This document shows, in pieces, positions 1 through 9,244 of a stretch of 64,000 bases of DNA. The translations under genes and the position numbers were made by a program. Positions within the stretch are counted from its first letter, which is position 1; every line of letters begins with the position of its first letter. This DNA comes from JACCZX01 sp963710675 (GTDB taxonomy: Bacteria > Pseudomonadota > Gammaproteobacteria > Burkholderiales > Burkholderiaceae_F): contig CAVQBE010000002.1 in the NCBI GenBank assembly GCA_963710675.1, positions 186,001 to 250,000 on the forward strand, in the 5' to 3' direction. A model generated the notes under the pieces. It saw nothing but the letters and a program-made list of their open reading frames with translations, had not been told where the DNA came from and made no database searches.

Positions 1-247
1 CATCGGACGAAACGCGGACAAGTATCAACAACACACCCAGCAAACCAAAGAGCACTGCACGATGGCGCATCAGGATAGCGAGGTTTGGTTCGCTGAAGGA
101 GACTCCATAGAGAGATGCGAGTCTTTCACTGCCGAGCACACCCGACAACGGCAACAAATGAATCAGCCCGGCCACAACCAGCATCGCAGGAATCAGATAG
201 CGGATCCCATAGATTAGTGACGCAACGCATAGGGATCGATCAGTCAT
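1..247 (-). CDS. Small hydrophobic membrane protein, C-terminus cut off by window edge
   Basis: An ATG at 247 opens a frame that runs off the left edge, giving 82 visible residues. It has two hydrophobic stretches, about residues 8-38 (containing GLIHLLPLSGVLG) and 64-79 (AVLFGLLGVLLILV), separated by a conserved-looking SEPNLAILMRHRAVLFG segment. The pattern resembles short uncharacterised inner-membrane proteins that databases sometimes mislabel as phosphopantetheine adenylyltransferase. That family recall is from memory and I assign no function. It starts 13 bases downstream of the phospholipase D-like gene on the same strand and could be co-transcribed with it. Confidence 0.55.
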   Translation of the reverse strand, partial: MTDRSLCVASLIYGIRYLIPAMLVVAGLIHLLPLSGVLGSERLASLYGVSFSEPNLAILMRHRAVLFGLLGVLLILVRVSSD

Positions 248-260
248 GAGTCGCGCTGAG

Positions 261-1759
261 TCACAGTAACGGCTTGATCGGCATCATTTGAAACAACCGT
301 GCCTTGCTTCGCTTGGCAAGCGAGACGTATTGATCCGGATCATCCTTAGCGGCGTCCCAGCTGTTGCCGGACGCCATGTCGGTTTCGATCGAGGCCTCGA
401 CCGCGCGTGCAAGCGCCTCGTCGTGAATGATCACGCCGACCTCGGTATTCAGATTCTCCGACCGCGGATCGAAATTGAATGTTCCGACATACACAATCTT
501 TGAGTCGACCACGATGGTCTTCGCGTGCAGCGCAAACACCGGCATCTTCTTGTCGCGGTTGGAGAGCGCTGCATCAGCTTGACCTGTACCTCTGGCGCAG
601 GCTTGTACTCATAGATCTGCAGTCCCATCTTGAGCAACTCTTCGCGCTGGTTGCGATACCCGCTGAAGGCTGCGAGGTTGTCGGTCGAGGCGAGCGAATT
701 GGTATTGATGCGAACAATAACGCCGCGCGCGGTGACTCTGACGAAACAACTCGATCGCCTGGTCCGATACGACGAGATAGGGCGACTGTATGACCACGCG
801 TGCACGTGCGCCCTGGACCAGTTTGCCCAGCGCGGATGCCGTTTGCCCGCCGCCGTCGAGGCGAAAGCGGTTTTCATTCTTGCCCGGGAGATCACTGATG
901 AAATCCACTTTGCTCCACCGCGTGCTCCGCGCCACCCGTGCAAAGGAATCGGGCGTGGCGGCTATTGCAGCGCGTACTTCAGGAGCAAAGTTGTCCGGCG
1001 ACTTTGCGTATTCGTGCAACTCGCGATAGATTTGTTGAGTCTCCACGTCATTCACACGCACATACTTCTGCATCGCACCCAGCCCGCCGTACAAATCCTC
1101 GACTTTGACGCTGACTTCGCTATTCCAAAAGCGCTCGAAGCTGGCTCGCATGTCCTTGACTGTTTCGCCCAGCAGCAGCACGTCACGGTCGCGGAAGTTG
1201 TACTGATGGTTGTAATCGAAATATTCGTCCGCCATATTGCGTCCACCAGTAATCGCAATCTTTCCGTCGACGACCAGCGTCTTGTCGTGCATGCGCTGGT
1301 TGACGCCGCGGAAATCGGTCAGCACATTCCAGAGCCGCTTGTGAAGCGGGATGCCGACCGATGTCTTCGGGTTATAGATGCGAATGTCGATGTTCGGATG
1401 CCGAGCGAGAGCTAGCAGCGACTTGTCCGGCGCGTCGATCAACAGATCATCGACGATCACTCGCACGCGCACTCCGCGCTCGGCGGCACGCAATAGCGCT
1501 TCGGCAGCCAGAATGCCGATGTTGTCAGTGCTCCAAATGAAATACTGAACTTCGACCGACTCCTTGGCGTGATCTGCCAGCCAGGCTCGCGCAAAAGCGC
1601 TTCGGTGCCGGTGTCGAGGACGTAAACCCCGGTCTTCCCGATGTTCGCGGCGATTTGCGAATCGATGAACGCCATGTGCGCATCGTCGGCTGCGCGTGCC
1701 GGTGCAGCCAATGCGATGCACAGAGCGAGCAGAGCGGTGAACGGCCGATTTTCTTTCAT
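261..1759 (-). CDS. Phospholipase D family (cardiolipin synthase-like), frameshifted
   Basis: The protein starts at the ATG at 1759 with a secretory signal (ALLALCIALAAPARA), so it is probably exported or membrane-associated. Two HKD catalytic motifs are present: HDKTLVVDGKIAITGG in the first half and HAKTIVVDSKIVYVGTFNFD near the end. These define the PLD superfamily, which transfers or hydrolyses phosphatidyl groups through a covalent phospho-histidine. The product is spread over four pieces because of shifts near 1593 (in a short T run), 735 and 570. Each piece continues the family pattern, so one gene of roughly 500 residues is implied. Cardiolipin synthase or another phosphatidyltransferase is most likely; a nuclease is less likely given the length and double domain. 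The shifts could be sequencing errors or a real pseudogene. Confidence 0.75.
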
Positions 1760-1765
1760 CGCTGA

Positions 1766-1948
1766 TCACGATGACGAACATCAGTAGCGCCGGCCCGTCA
1801 GGCGTGATGATCTCGGAGTCAATGACGAAACCTGCACGCTGGTAGCTTCGGATAGCTCGCACATTGTCGGGGGACGGGTCGGTTTGCACCTGGTGACGGC
1901 GGGGTCCCGCCACAGCTGCTCGACGAAAGCATTAAGCAGCGAAAGGGC
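1766..1948 (-). pseudogene. C-terminal remnant of a GNAT (aminoglycoside 6'-acetyltransferase-like) gene
   Basis: About 55 codons match the tail of AAC(6')-type GNAT acetyltransferases: AFVEQLWRDPAVT, then after a shift near 1885 VQTDPSPDNVRAIRSYQRAGF and ITPDGPALLM. The frame is open only from 1948 because a stop lies directly upstream, and the osmC stop codon falls inside it. The acetyl-CoA binding N-terminal half is absent. It ends by the start of the PLD gene; a shifted-frame TGA lies at 1766-1768. The fragment therefore cannot encode a working enzyme. Whether the front half was deleted or lost in assembly cannot be told here. Confidence 0.6.
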
Positions 1949-2354
1949 TTATCCCCAGTTTTTCGTACTTCACTTGAACACCTGCTCGCAGGGTGTTGTG
2001 GACCTCCGCCACGGCGTCCGTCTGGCGCAACAACTTCGCAATCTCGTGTTCGGACGCCGGTGAAGAGACTTCGGCGTAATAGGTGATGTTGTTGGCTGCC
2101 AGCCCGATTCCAGGAAACTCCGCACTTGCCTCGACTTTTACTCGTTCGAGATGCACGCCTAAACTTGCGGCCTCGCGGTAAAGATCGTTGCAGTAGCAAG
2201 TTGCAAGGGCAAGCATCAGGAACTCGCCGCCGTTGACTGCTGAGCCGGATCCAGACGATTTGCCTGGCACAGCAAGAGCCCGTTCGGTGCCGGCAGTCGA
2301 AACAACCACTTCGTGCGACGAAGCTGAGTTATGAACACGCGCAGTAATTTGCAT
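1932..2354 (-). CDS. OsmC/Ohr family protein
   Basis: A 140-residue protein with the OsmC fold pattern: an early GSGSAVNGGEFLMLALATC segment and a helix with cysteines in ATCYCNDLYREA. OsmC-family proteins are cytoplasmic, usually dimeric, thiol-dependent peroxidases that detoxify organic hydroperoxides. Only the cysteine in LATCYC is clearly placed; the second catalytic cysteine typical of Ohr/OsmC is not obvious, so this may be one of the OsmC-like subgroups of unknown substrate. The ATG at 2354 gives the normal family length. The stop at 1932 lies in the GNAT remnant that follows. No strong ribosome-binding site is visible. Confidence 0.8.
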   Translation of the reverse strand: MQITARVHNSASSHEVVVSTAGTERALAVPGKSSGSGSAVNGGEFLMLALATCYCNDLYREAASLGVHLERVKVEASAEFPGIGLAANNITYYAEVSSPASEHEIAKLLRQTDAVAEVHNTLRAGVQVKYEKLGISPFAA

Positions 2355-2405
2355 TCGTCAAAATCATTAATTCCAATGACAGGATGATGATATCCAGTCG
2401 GCGCG

Positions 2406-3455
2406 TTAACCGAAAGCTCGCACTTCCGCCGGATCGATCGCGACTTGCACGCGCGCACCGCGCGCATAGATCGGCGTTGCCGAAAGATGAGGTGCATCCG
2501 CCGTCAGCACCGCCTCCCCGATGCGCACTTGATAGCGCGTGAACTCGCCGAGGAATTCGCTCTCCTGAACTTCGCCATCGAACCAGATGCCAGCGGTGCA
2601 GCGGTCGGTGGCGATCGTCAACGCGTGCGGGCGGATCGACACTGCGTTGCCTTCAACGCCGGCTGATAATGGAATGTCGCCCAAACTCTGCGTGACAAAG
2701 ACACCACGGCTCGCATCGTAGTGGCCTGCGAGCAGGTTGGTACGCCCTACAAACTCCGCGACGAATCGATTTGAGGGAGTGTCGAACAGCTCGCGCGGAC
2801 GGCCCACCTGTTGCAGAACGCCTGCATCCAGCACCGCCATTCGATCGGCGGTGGTCATCGCCTCTTCCTGATCATGCGTCACGAAGATCGTCGTAATGCC
2901 GAGCGCGCGCTGCAGGCGCTTGAGCTCGAGGCGCATCTGTTCGCGCAGTTTCTTGTCAAGGTTCGAAAGCGGTTCGTCCAGCAACAGAACCTGTGGCTCG
3001 ATAACGATGGTTCGGGCAAGCGCGACCCGCTGCTGCTGGCCGCCAGACAACTGGTTCGGCCGTCGTCGTGCGTAGTCGGCGAGGCCGACCAGAGACAACA
3101 CCTCACCGACACGCCGTTTGATTTCGCTGCGCGCGACGCGTCGCTCGACAAGCCCAAATGCGACGTTGTCGTACACGCTCATGTGAGGCCACAACGCGTA
3201 GCTCTGAAAGACCATCCCGATATTGCGTGCATGCGGCGGTACACCGCTGATATCGCGGCCATCAACCAGTACACGACCCCGGTTCGCATGATTGAAACCC
3301 GCGATCAAGCGAAGCAGTGTTGACTTGCCCGAACCCGACGGCCCGAGCAGCGCGAAAAATTCGCCGGGCTCGACTGCAAGCGTGATGTCCTGCAGCACCT
3401 GGATGGGCCCGTACGCCACCCCGATACCGATGCACTCGACGGCCACGGCCTTCAT
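2406..3455 (-). CDS. ABC transporter ATP-binding protein (FbpC/PotA type)
   Basis: This 349-residue ATPase powers the importer encoded just upstream. It shows Walker A GPSGSGKST at residues 38-46, the Q-loop in VFQSYALWPHMS, the signature LSGGQQQRVALAR, Walker B VLLLDEPLSNLD and the switch histidine in FVTHDQEEA. The C-terminal 110 residues look like a TOBE-type regulatory domain, as in CUT1 and iron(III)/polyamine importers. Its ATG overlaps the permease stop by four bases (ATGA), so translation is coupled. The ligand is not readable from the ATPase; ferric iron, polyamine or phosphonate are the usual choices for this subfamily. Confidence 0.88.
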   Translation of the reverse strand: MKAVAVECIGIGVAYGPIQVLQDITLAVEPGEFFALLGPSGSGKSTLLRLIAGFNHANRGRVLVDGRDISGVPPHARNIGMVFQSYALWPHMSVYDNVAFGLVERRVARSEIKRRVGEVLSLVGLADYARRRPNQLSGGQQQRVALARTIVIEPQVLLLDEPLSNLDKKLREQMRLELKRLQRALGITTIFVTHDQEEAMTTADRMAVLDAGVLQQVGRPRELFDTPSNRFVAEFVGRTNLLAGHYDASRGVFVTQSLGDIPLSAGVEGNAVSIRPHALTIATDRCTAGIWFDGEVQESEFLGEFTRYQVRIGEAVLTADAPHLSATPIYARGARVQVAIDPAEVRAFG

Positions 3456-5191
3456 CGGGCGTGCTCCAGATTGCGATTGGCGCGATCGGCGAGCATGTGC
3501 GAAAGATAAGTGCCCACGGCAACCGTCAGCACCAGCAACACGCCAAGCGCTGCGCCTGCGCCTCTGCCCGAAATGGACTGCATGTGCAGATAGATGCCGT
3601 AACTCATCGGCGCCTGCGATTCCTTGACGACCAGCAGAATCGTTGCCGAGAGTTCAACCGCGGCGGTGATGAAGCTCGAAACGAATCCGGCGAGAATACC
3701 TCCGGCCATCAGCGGGATCAGCACACGCCGGACCGATCGCCACTTGCTCGCACCCAGCATTTCAGCGGCCTCTTCTAGGCTGATGTTGATTTGCTGCAAC
3801 GCCGCCATGCAGGCGCGCAGCGCGTACGGCAGTCGGCGCACCGAGTACGCCAGCATGATCAGCAGCCACGTCTGCGTAACGGGAACGCCGCCAATTTCCA
3901 GCCCCTGGAACGTGCGAAGGTAACCAATCGCCAGCACGATGCCTGGCACTGCAATGGCTGCACTCGCAGTGAAGTCGAGCCACTGTCGCGCGGGAATCCG
4001 GGTGCGCAGGATCAGATAGGCAATCGCAACCCCAATGATCACGTCGATCGTCGCTGCCAGCCCACAGTAAAGCAGTGTGTTGGTGATCATGCCGGTGCTG
4101 TCCGCGAACACGGTGGCGTAGTTGGCCAGCGTGTAGTCGTCCGGCAGCACAGAAAAGCTCCACACGCGAGCGAACGACAGCAGCAACAGTCCCAGGTGGG
4201 GGCTAAGGACAATCAGCAGCACGAGTGCAATGACGCCATAGGCAAGCCACGCCTCGCCAACAGACAGCCGGCGTCGCGCGATCCCGGCCCCGCCTTTCTG
4301 CAACGTCGAATAGTCCTTGCCTTTCATCACCCGAATTGAAAGCCAAAGTGCAAGGATCGAGAACGCGATCATGATGACGCTGATGACATAGCCGAGCGGA
4401 TCTTCGAGGCCGACTTGCGTGATGCGCAGGTACGCCTGCGGCGCGAGCATGTTCGTTTGCCCGAGGACCAGCGGAGTGCCGAGATCATCGAAGACCTTGA
4501 TGAACACCAATGCAGCGCCTGCGAGATAGCCCGGCAACGCCAACGGAAACACGACGCGCGAAAAGAGCCGCCATCCTTTGGCGCCGAGGTTCAGTGCGGC
4601 TTCTTCCATCGCCCCGTCAATCGCGCGCAGCGAAACGATCAGGTTCATCAGGATGAACGGAAAGTAGTGCAGGCTTTCTACGAAGATCACACCGTTGAGC
4701 CCCTGCATAACGGGGATGGAGAAACCGAAGGCTTCGTCAAGAAGAAGATTGACCGAGCCCGAACGGCCGAAAATCAACTGCATTGCAACCGCACCCACGA
4801 ACGGCGGCATGATCAGGGGCAGGACGCCGAGTGTTTGGATCAACGTTGCGCCGCGAAAATGGAAGCGCACAGTGAGGTAGGCGAGCGGGGTCGCGATCAA
4901 CGAAGCGACTACGACGCTTGCCATTGCCACGTACAGCGAATTGCCGAACGATTCGCGCATCAGGCCGGTCGAGAAGAAGGTGCCAAAGTGGCCGAGCGTG
5001 AAACTGCCGTCACCGTCGCGAAACGCGGTGATGAACACGGCACCGACGGGTACGAGCAACAGCGCCAGCAGAAACGCAGATATCGCGGCGAGGACTGCGT
5101 ACGACCGCCACGAGGCGCCTAGCCATTGGCGCGCGCGGACGCGGCCGAGGATTGGCTCGCCAGGCAGCGCGTCGGCCGGCGTCACTGCCAT
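3452..5191 (-). CDS. ABC transporter permease, fused double domain (FbpB-like)
   Basis: This is a 579-residue inner-membrane protein with two successive permease domains, each with about six membrane segments. Each carries the cytoplasmic EAA loop that contacts the ATPase: EEAALNLGAKGWRLFSRVVF in the first half and EEAAEMLGASKWRSVRRVL in the second. This fused layout is typical of iron(III) (FbpB/SfuB) and related small-anion importers, where one polypeptide replaces two permease subunits. It lies 13 bases after the binding-protein gene and overlaps the ATPase gene by four bases, so the three genes form one operon. Confidence 0.88.
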   Translation of the reverse strand: MAVTPADALPGEPILGRVRARQWLGASWRSYAVLAAISAFLLALLLVPVGAVFITAFRDGDGSFTLGHFGTFFSTGLMRESFGNSLYVAMASVVVASLIATPLAYLTVRFHFRGATLIQTLGVLPLIMPPFVGAVAMQLIFGRSGSVNLLLDEAFGFSIPVMQGLNGVIFVESLHYFPFILMNLIVSLRAIDGAMEEAALNLGAKGWRLFSRVVFPLALPGYLAGAALVFIKVFDDLGTPLVLGQTNMLAPQAYLRITQVGLEDPLGYVISVIMIAFSILALWLSIRVMKGKDYSTLQKGGAGIARRRLSVGEAWLAYGVIALVLLIVLSPHLGLLLLSFARVWSFSVLPDDYTLANYATVFADSTGMITNTLLYCGLAATIDVIIGVAIAYLILRTRIPARQWLDFTASAAIAVPGIVLAIGYLRTFQGLEIGGVPVTQTWLLIMLAYSVRRLPYALRACMAALQQINISLEEAAEMLGASKWRSVRRVLIPLMAGGILAGFVSSFITAAVELSATILLVVKESQAPMSYGIYLHMQSISGRGAGAALGVLLVLTVAVGTYLSHMLADRANRNLEHAR

Positions 5192-5204
5192 TAAGCCGTG
5201 ACGG

Positions 5205-6536
5205 CTATTTGATCAGCGCAGACGCTTGCTGCGCGAGCTCGAGCGCTTTCGCATAGCTCTCACGTGACTTGCGATTCCAGCTTTCTTCAAGGCCGGTGAC
5301 CTGCTTCGAGACCGCGACTTCCTTCTTGTTCGACGCAAACAGCTTCAGGAACTCTTTCTGCCCAGCCAGCGTCGACGAAACGACCGGCGCAAAGGCCAAC
5401 GCGCGAGCCTGTTTGATCAGATCGGCAGCGGGCGGATTGGTCTTGCCCGCAAGCTTCGCTTCTGCGTCGTGAATTGCCTTCGTCGCCGCCTGCAGCTCCT
5501 TCAGTCTGAACGTGATCGTCTGATCGAACAACGAGTGCACGACCGAGTAGCGGTCCTCGGAGAGGTCGGCGTTGAAGTTAACCTTGGCTCGCTTGACGAT
5601 CGCCTGCGGATCCGGATAGCCCGCTGGAATCTTGCTGCCGAAGCTCGAGTACGCGAGTACCGGCAGACGCGAAATTTTTGGATCGAGCAGCAACTCCTGA
5701 CCGGACTGACTCAGTGTGTACTGAACGAACTTCTTTGCCTCGGCCGTGTTCTTGCCGCCCGCAATGAGCGCGATGTTTGCCGGCACGATCGAGGTCAATG
5801 CGGGATAGACGAATTCGACAGGGAACCCAGAATACTTACCCGCCAGTCCGAAGAAATCGATCACCGGACCTGCGCCGAACTGCCCGTTGTTGATGCCGTC
5901 AGGAACTCCGAAGCTTCGCTCGGTGATCTGCGCGCTGTTGCCGGCCATTTCAAGGACCTTCGCCCAACCCGCGTCCCAACCCTCGCCCTGCAGAATCGTC
6001 TCCACCGTCAGATGCATCGTGCCTGAGCGCGACGGCGCGGTCATTGCGACATGGCCGAACCATTCACGCTTCAGCAGATCATCCCAATCCTTCGGCGCGG
6101 CGAGTTTGTTGGCCTTCAGATAGCGAGTGTTGTACATGATGCCGTAGCCCGCAAGCGCCTGACCTTTGTAAAAACCTTGCGGATCATTGATCGGATAGTT
6201 GCCGATCTTCGCGGGGATCGACTTGTTGTCGACGTCGGATGCCGCGACCAACAGGTTGTCGCGCTTCAGCACTTCGAACGCATCAGGTGCAGACGCCCAG
6301 AACACGTCGGGCCGCTGCCCTGCGGCCGTTTCACGCACGAACGCAATGCCGGCGACCGTGCTCTTGTTCAGAATCTCGATCTTGATGTCGGGATTCGCCT
6401 TCTCGAATGCAGCCTTGTACGTCGAGGTCAGCTCTTTCGGAAAGGACGTGATCACGGTGACTGTGCCGGCGTGACTTGCGGATACCGACATCAGCGCGAC
6501 GAGTGCAGCTGCGCGCAGCGCTACAAGTTGAATCAT
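5205..6536 (-). CDS. ABC transporter periplasmic binding protein (iron(III)/family 1 type)
   Basis: The protein captures the ligand for the importer in the periplasm. I chose the ATG at 6536 because a good Shine-Dalgarno (AGGGAGA) sits just upstream and the protein then begins with a signal peptide ending in VSASHAG. This gives 443 residues. The mature part starts with VTVITSFPKELTSTYKAAFE, the opening of family 1 solute-binding proteins, and continues with KYSGFPVEFVYPALTSIVPANIALIAGGKN, the segment that closes over ligand in FbpA-like and 2-aminoethylphosphonate-like members. An extra C-terminal helical region of about 100 residues makes it longer than FbpA (around 340). The ligand is undetermined. 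Confidence 0.85.
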   Translation of the reverse strand: MIQLVALRAAALVALMSVSASHAGTVTVITSFPKELTSTYKAAFEKANPDIKIEILNKSTVAGIAFVRETAAGQRPDVFWASAPDAFEVLKRDNLLVAASDVDNKSIPAKIGNYPINDPQGFYKGQALAGYGIMYNTRYLKANKLAAPKDWDDLLKREWFGHVAMTAPSRSGTMHLTVETILQGEGWDAGWAKVLEMAGNSAQITERSFGVPDGINNGQFGAGPVIDFFGLAGKYSGFPVEFVYPALTSIVPANIALIAGGKNTAEAKKFVQYTLSQSGQELLLDPKISRLPVLAYSSFGSKIPAGYPDPQAIVKRAKVNFNADLSEDRYSVVHSLFDQTITFRLKELQAATKAIHDAEAKLAGKTNPPAADLIKQARALAFAPVVSSTLAGQKEFLKLFASNKKEVAVSKQVTGLEESWNRKSRESYAKALELAQQASALIK

Positions 6537-6653
6537 GTTTATCTCCCTGGTTTGCTGCGATTCTCGCAGAACAGCCAACAACGCTGCCAGGACGGCCGCT
6601 GCGATGCGACAAAGTGGCTAGAATCTACCGATTCGCCGAAGGAGAGGGCAAAC

Positions 6654-7193
6654 ATGGCAACGTCCGTTCGCCTGATCAAGAAGTATCCGAATCGCCGCCT
6701 GTACGACACGCAGACCAGTACTTACATCACGCTGGCCGACGTGAAGCAGTTAGTACTCGAACGCGAGGATTTTCAGGTGATCGATGCCAAGTCAAGCGAC
6801 GATCTGACGCGGCAGATCCTGCTGCAGATCATTCTTGAGGAGGAGGCGGGCGGATTGCCAATGTTCACGGCTCCGATGCTGTCGCACATCATCCGCCTAT
6901 ATGGCAACGCAATGCAGGGAATGATGGGCTCGTACCTGGAGAAGAACATTCAGGCGTTTATCGACATTCAAGGCAAGCTGCAGGAGCAGAGCAAGGCGTT
7001 TTACGAGACAAACAAGATCGGTCCGGAAATGTGGACCCAGTTCGTCAATATGCAGGCGCCGATGATCCAGTCAATGATGTCGAGTTACATCGAGCAGTCG
7101 AAGGATCTGTTTGTGCAGATGCAGGAAAACATGCAGAAGCAAGCTCGCTCGATGTTCACCGGCTTCCCGGGGTTTCCCAGCGATAAGAAGTAA
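6654..7193 (+). CDS. phaR: Polyhydroxyalkanoate synthesis repressor PhaR
   Basis: PhaR binds DNA and PHA granules and represses phasin and PHA-related genes until granules titrate it away. The 179-residue product opens with the conserved N-terminal DNA-binding domain: LIKKYPNRRLYDTQTSTYIT, then DVKQLVLEREDF and QILLQIILEEE. A helical C-terminal region rich in Met and Gln (residues 70-165) is the granule and oligomerisation part. The ATG at 6654 is preceded by AGGAGAG at normal spacing; the longer open frame upstream is only antisense to the binding-protein gene. It is divergent from the ABC operon and lies 14 bases before rimO, an order common in Burkholderiales. Confidence 0.9.
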   Translation: MATSVRLIKKYPNRRLYDTQTSTYITLADVKQLVLEREDFQVIDAKSSDDLTRQILLQIILEEEAGGLPMFTAPMLSHIIRLYGNAMQGMMGSYLEKNIQAFIDIQGKLQEQSKAFYETNKIGPEMWTQFVNMQAPMIQSMMSSYIEQSKDLFVQMQENMQKQARSMFTGFPGFPSDKK

Positions 7194-7207
7194 GTGAGCA
7201 AATTGCG

Positions 7208-8609
7208 ATGACCGCCACGGCTGCGGCCCGCCGTTCGCGTCCTGCTTCAAATCGTTCGCGTCCTGCTTCAAAGCCCGTCCCGTCAATAGGGTTCGTATCA
7301 CTGGGTTGTCCGAAGGCGCTGGTCGACTCCGAACTGATCGTCACGCGGTTGAGAGCCGAGGGCTACGCAACGAGCTCGAGCTACGGCGACGCCGATCTGG
7401 TTATCGTTAATACGTGCGGATTCATTGACGCTGCGGTTCAGGAGTCGCTCGACGCGATCGGCGAGGCGATCGCCGAAAACGGCAAGGTCATCGTGACCGG
7501 CTGCCTTGGTGCGAAAAAAGACGGCGACGAGAACCTGATTGCGAAGACCCACCCTAAAGTGCTTGCAGTCACAGGACCGCACGCCGCAGGCGAGGTGCTC
7601 GATCACGTGCATCGTCATCTGCCAAGGCCACACGATCCGTACAGCGACCTCGTACCGCCTGCTGGCATCAAGCTCACGCCGCGCCACTATGCGTACCTGA
7701 AGATCTCCGAAGGCTGCAATCATCGCTGCAGCTTTTGCATCATTCCTTCAATGCGCGGTGATCTTGTGTCGCGGCCGATCGGCGATGTGATGCGAGAGGC
7801 TGAGAATCTGTTGAAGCAGGGCGTGCGTGAGCTGCTGGTGATCTCTCAAGACACCAGTGCCTACGGTGTCGACGTCCGGTATCAGCTCGGTTTTGTCGGC
7901 GGCCGCGCAGTGCGGACGCGGATGACCGACCTGGTCAAAGAGCTGGGGCAACTTGCGCAGGCGAACGATGCGTGGGTGCGGCTTCACTACGTATATCCGT
8001 ATCCGCATGTCGACGAAATCGTGCCGCTGATGGTCGAGGGCAAGGTGCTGCCATATCTCGACGTGCCGTTTCAACATGCGCATCCGCGCGTGTTGAAAGC
8101 GATGAAGCGGCCGGCGTCGGGCGAGAAGAACATCGAGCGTATCCGTGCGTGGCGCGAAGTCTGCCCCGACATCACCGATTCGGTCGACTTTCATCGCAGG
8201 CTTCCCGGGCGAGACCGAAGCAGAGTTCGAATATCTGCTGGACTTTCTGCGCGAGGCACAGCTGGATCGCGTCGGGTGTTTTGCGTATTCGCCGGTCGAT
8301 GGCGCGTCAGCAAACGCGTTGCCGGGCCACTTGCCGAATGAAGTTCGCGAGGAGCGCCGCGCGCGATTGATGCACCTGCAGCAGAACATTTCTGCACAGC
8401 GATTGCAGCGCAAGGTCGGCACCGTGCAGCGCGTATTGATCGATGAGGTTGGACCGAGCGTGGCAACCGGACGCACAAAGGCCGATGCGCCCGAGATCGA
8501 CGGGATCGTCGAGATTGCGACGGGCCGACGCAAGCTCTCCGCCGGAGACTTTGCCGATGTTCGCATCGAGTCCGCTGCCGAACACGATCTGCGCGGAACG
8601 CTCGAATGA
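7208..8609 (+). CDS. rimO: Ribosomal protein S12 methylthiotransferase RimO, one frameshift
   Basis: RimO is a radical-SAM enzyme that adds a methylthio group to an aspartate of ribosomal protein S12. Visible are the N-terminal UPF0004 cysteines (LGCPKALVDSE, VNTCGF, TGCLG), the radical-SAM cluster motif CNHRCSFC, the segment VRLHYVYPYPHVDE and a C-terminal TRAM-like domain. The frame breaks near 8177: removing the G in ACCGATTCGG restores the expected TIRSTFIAGFPGETE. The N-terminus carries an unusual basic extension containing a duplicated RSRPAS unit. The stop overlaps the next start (ATGA at 8606). I believe the gene is functional in the organism and the shift is an error. Confidence 0.9.
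7232..7272 (+). repeat. 21-base tandem duplication inside rimO
   Basis: The 20-mer CGTTCGCGTCCTGCTTCAAA occurs at 7232-7251 and again at 7253-7272, giving a 21-base period. It is in phase with rimO and encodes the heptads RSRPASN and RSRPASK within the non-conserved N-terminal extension. The copies are identical over 20 bases, which suggests a recent slippage duplication. Confidence 0.9.
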
Positions 8610-9244
8610 CTCCGTACACGCTTTACACCGCGAAGCGCTCGGGGGCGGCGAGCGTTGAAGTGGTGTTGAATGCGCTCGCTCTGGAAGTCGATCTGAAGGA
8701 TGCCACCCCTTGGGTCGAGCCGTCCGGTCCCTTTTTCGACGAGCTGAAACGCGTCAATCCGCTCGGGCAACTTCCGACGCTGATCAGTCCCGGAGGCGAA
8801 GTCCTGACCGAGAGCGTTGCTATTTTGTGGACGCTGCTCGAGAGGCATCCAAGCGAATGGGTACCGCCCCTGTCGACGCGCAATCGCGCGCAGTGTTTGC
8901 GTTGGATGCAGTTTGCTGCCTCAACGGTGTACACAGCGGTGGGTGTTGCCGACTATCCTGAGCGGTGGACGACAGCCAGCGACGAGGCAGCGCGCAAAGC
9001 AGTGGAAGAAGCAGCCGTGATGCGGATGAAATTAGGTTGGGATGTCATCGCGGCTGAGTACAAAGGCAATGATTTTTTCCTCGGTGAGCGCCCTTACGTG
9101 TGTGACATCTACCTGGCGAATCTATCGAAGTGGTGGAAGATGCGTGATCACCTGCGTGCAGAACATCCGGCGTTCTGCGGTCTGATGGAAAGAGTCGATG
9201 CGTTGCCCGAAGTGGCGCCGGTCTGGCAGCGGCACTGGGCATGA
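8606..9244 (+). CDS. Glutathione S-transferase family protein
   Basis: This 212-residue cytosolic protein has the GST two-domain layout: a thioredoxin-like N-terminal domain with the cis-proline region NPLGQLPTLISPGGEVLTES (about residues 49-68), which binds the glutamyl part of glutathione, and an all-helical C-terminal domain with FFLGERPYVCDIYLANLSKW. The N-terminal YTLYTAKRSGAA places a serine near the catalytic position, as in beta- or Nu-like bacterial GSTs. Substrate is unknown. Its ATG overlaps the rimO stop and its stop overlaps the next start, both by four bases, so expression is coupled to rimO. Confidence 0.85.
   Translation: MTPYTLYTAKRSGAASVEVVLNALALEVDLKDATPWVEPSGPFFDELKRVNPLGQLPTLISPGGEVLTESVAILWTLLERHPSEWVPPLSTRNRAQCLRWMQFAASTVYTAVGVADYPERWTTASDEAARKAVEEAAVMRMKLGWDVIAAEYKGNDFFLGERPYVCDIYLANLSKWWKMRDHLRAEHPAFCGLMERVDALPEVAPVWQRHWA

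Noticed and set aside
6051..6653. Long open frame upstream of and in phase with phaR
   Set aside because: It is antisense to the binding-protein gene; PhaR has a good Shine-Dalgarno and the normal start at 6654.
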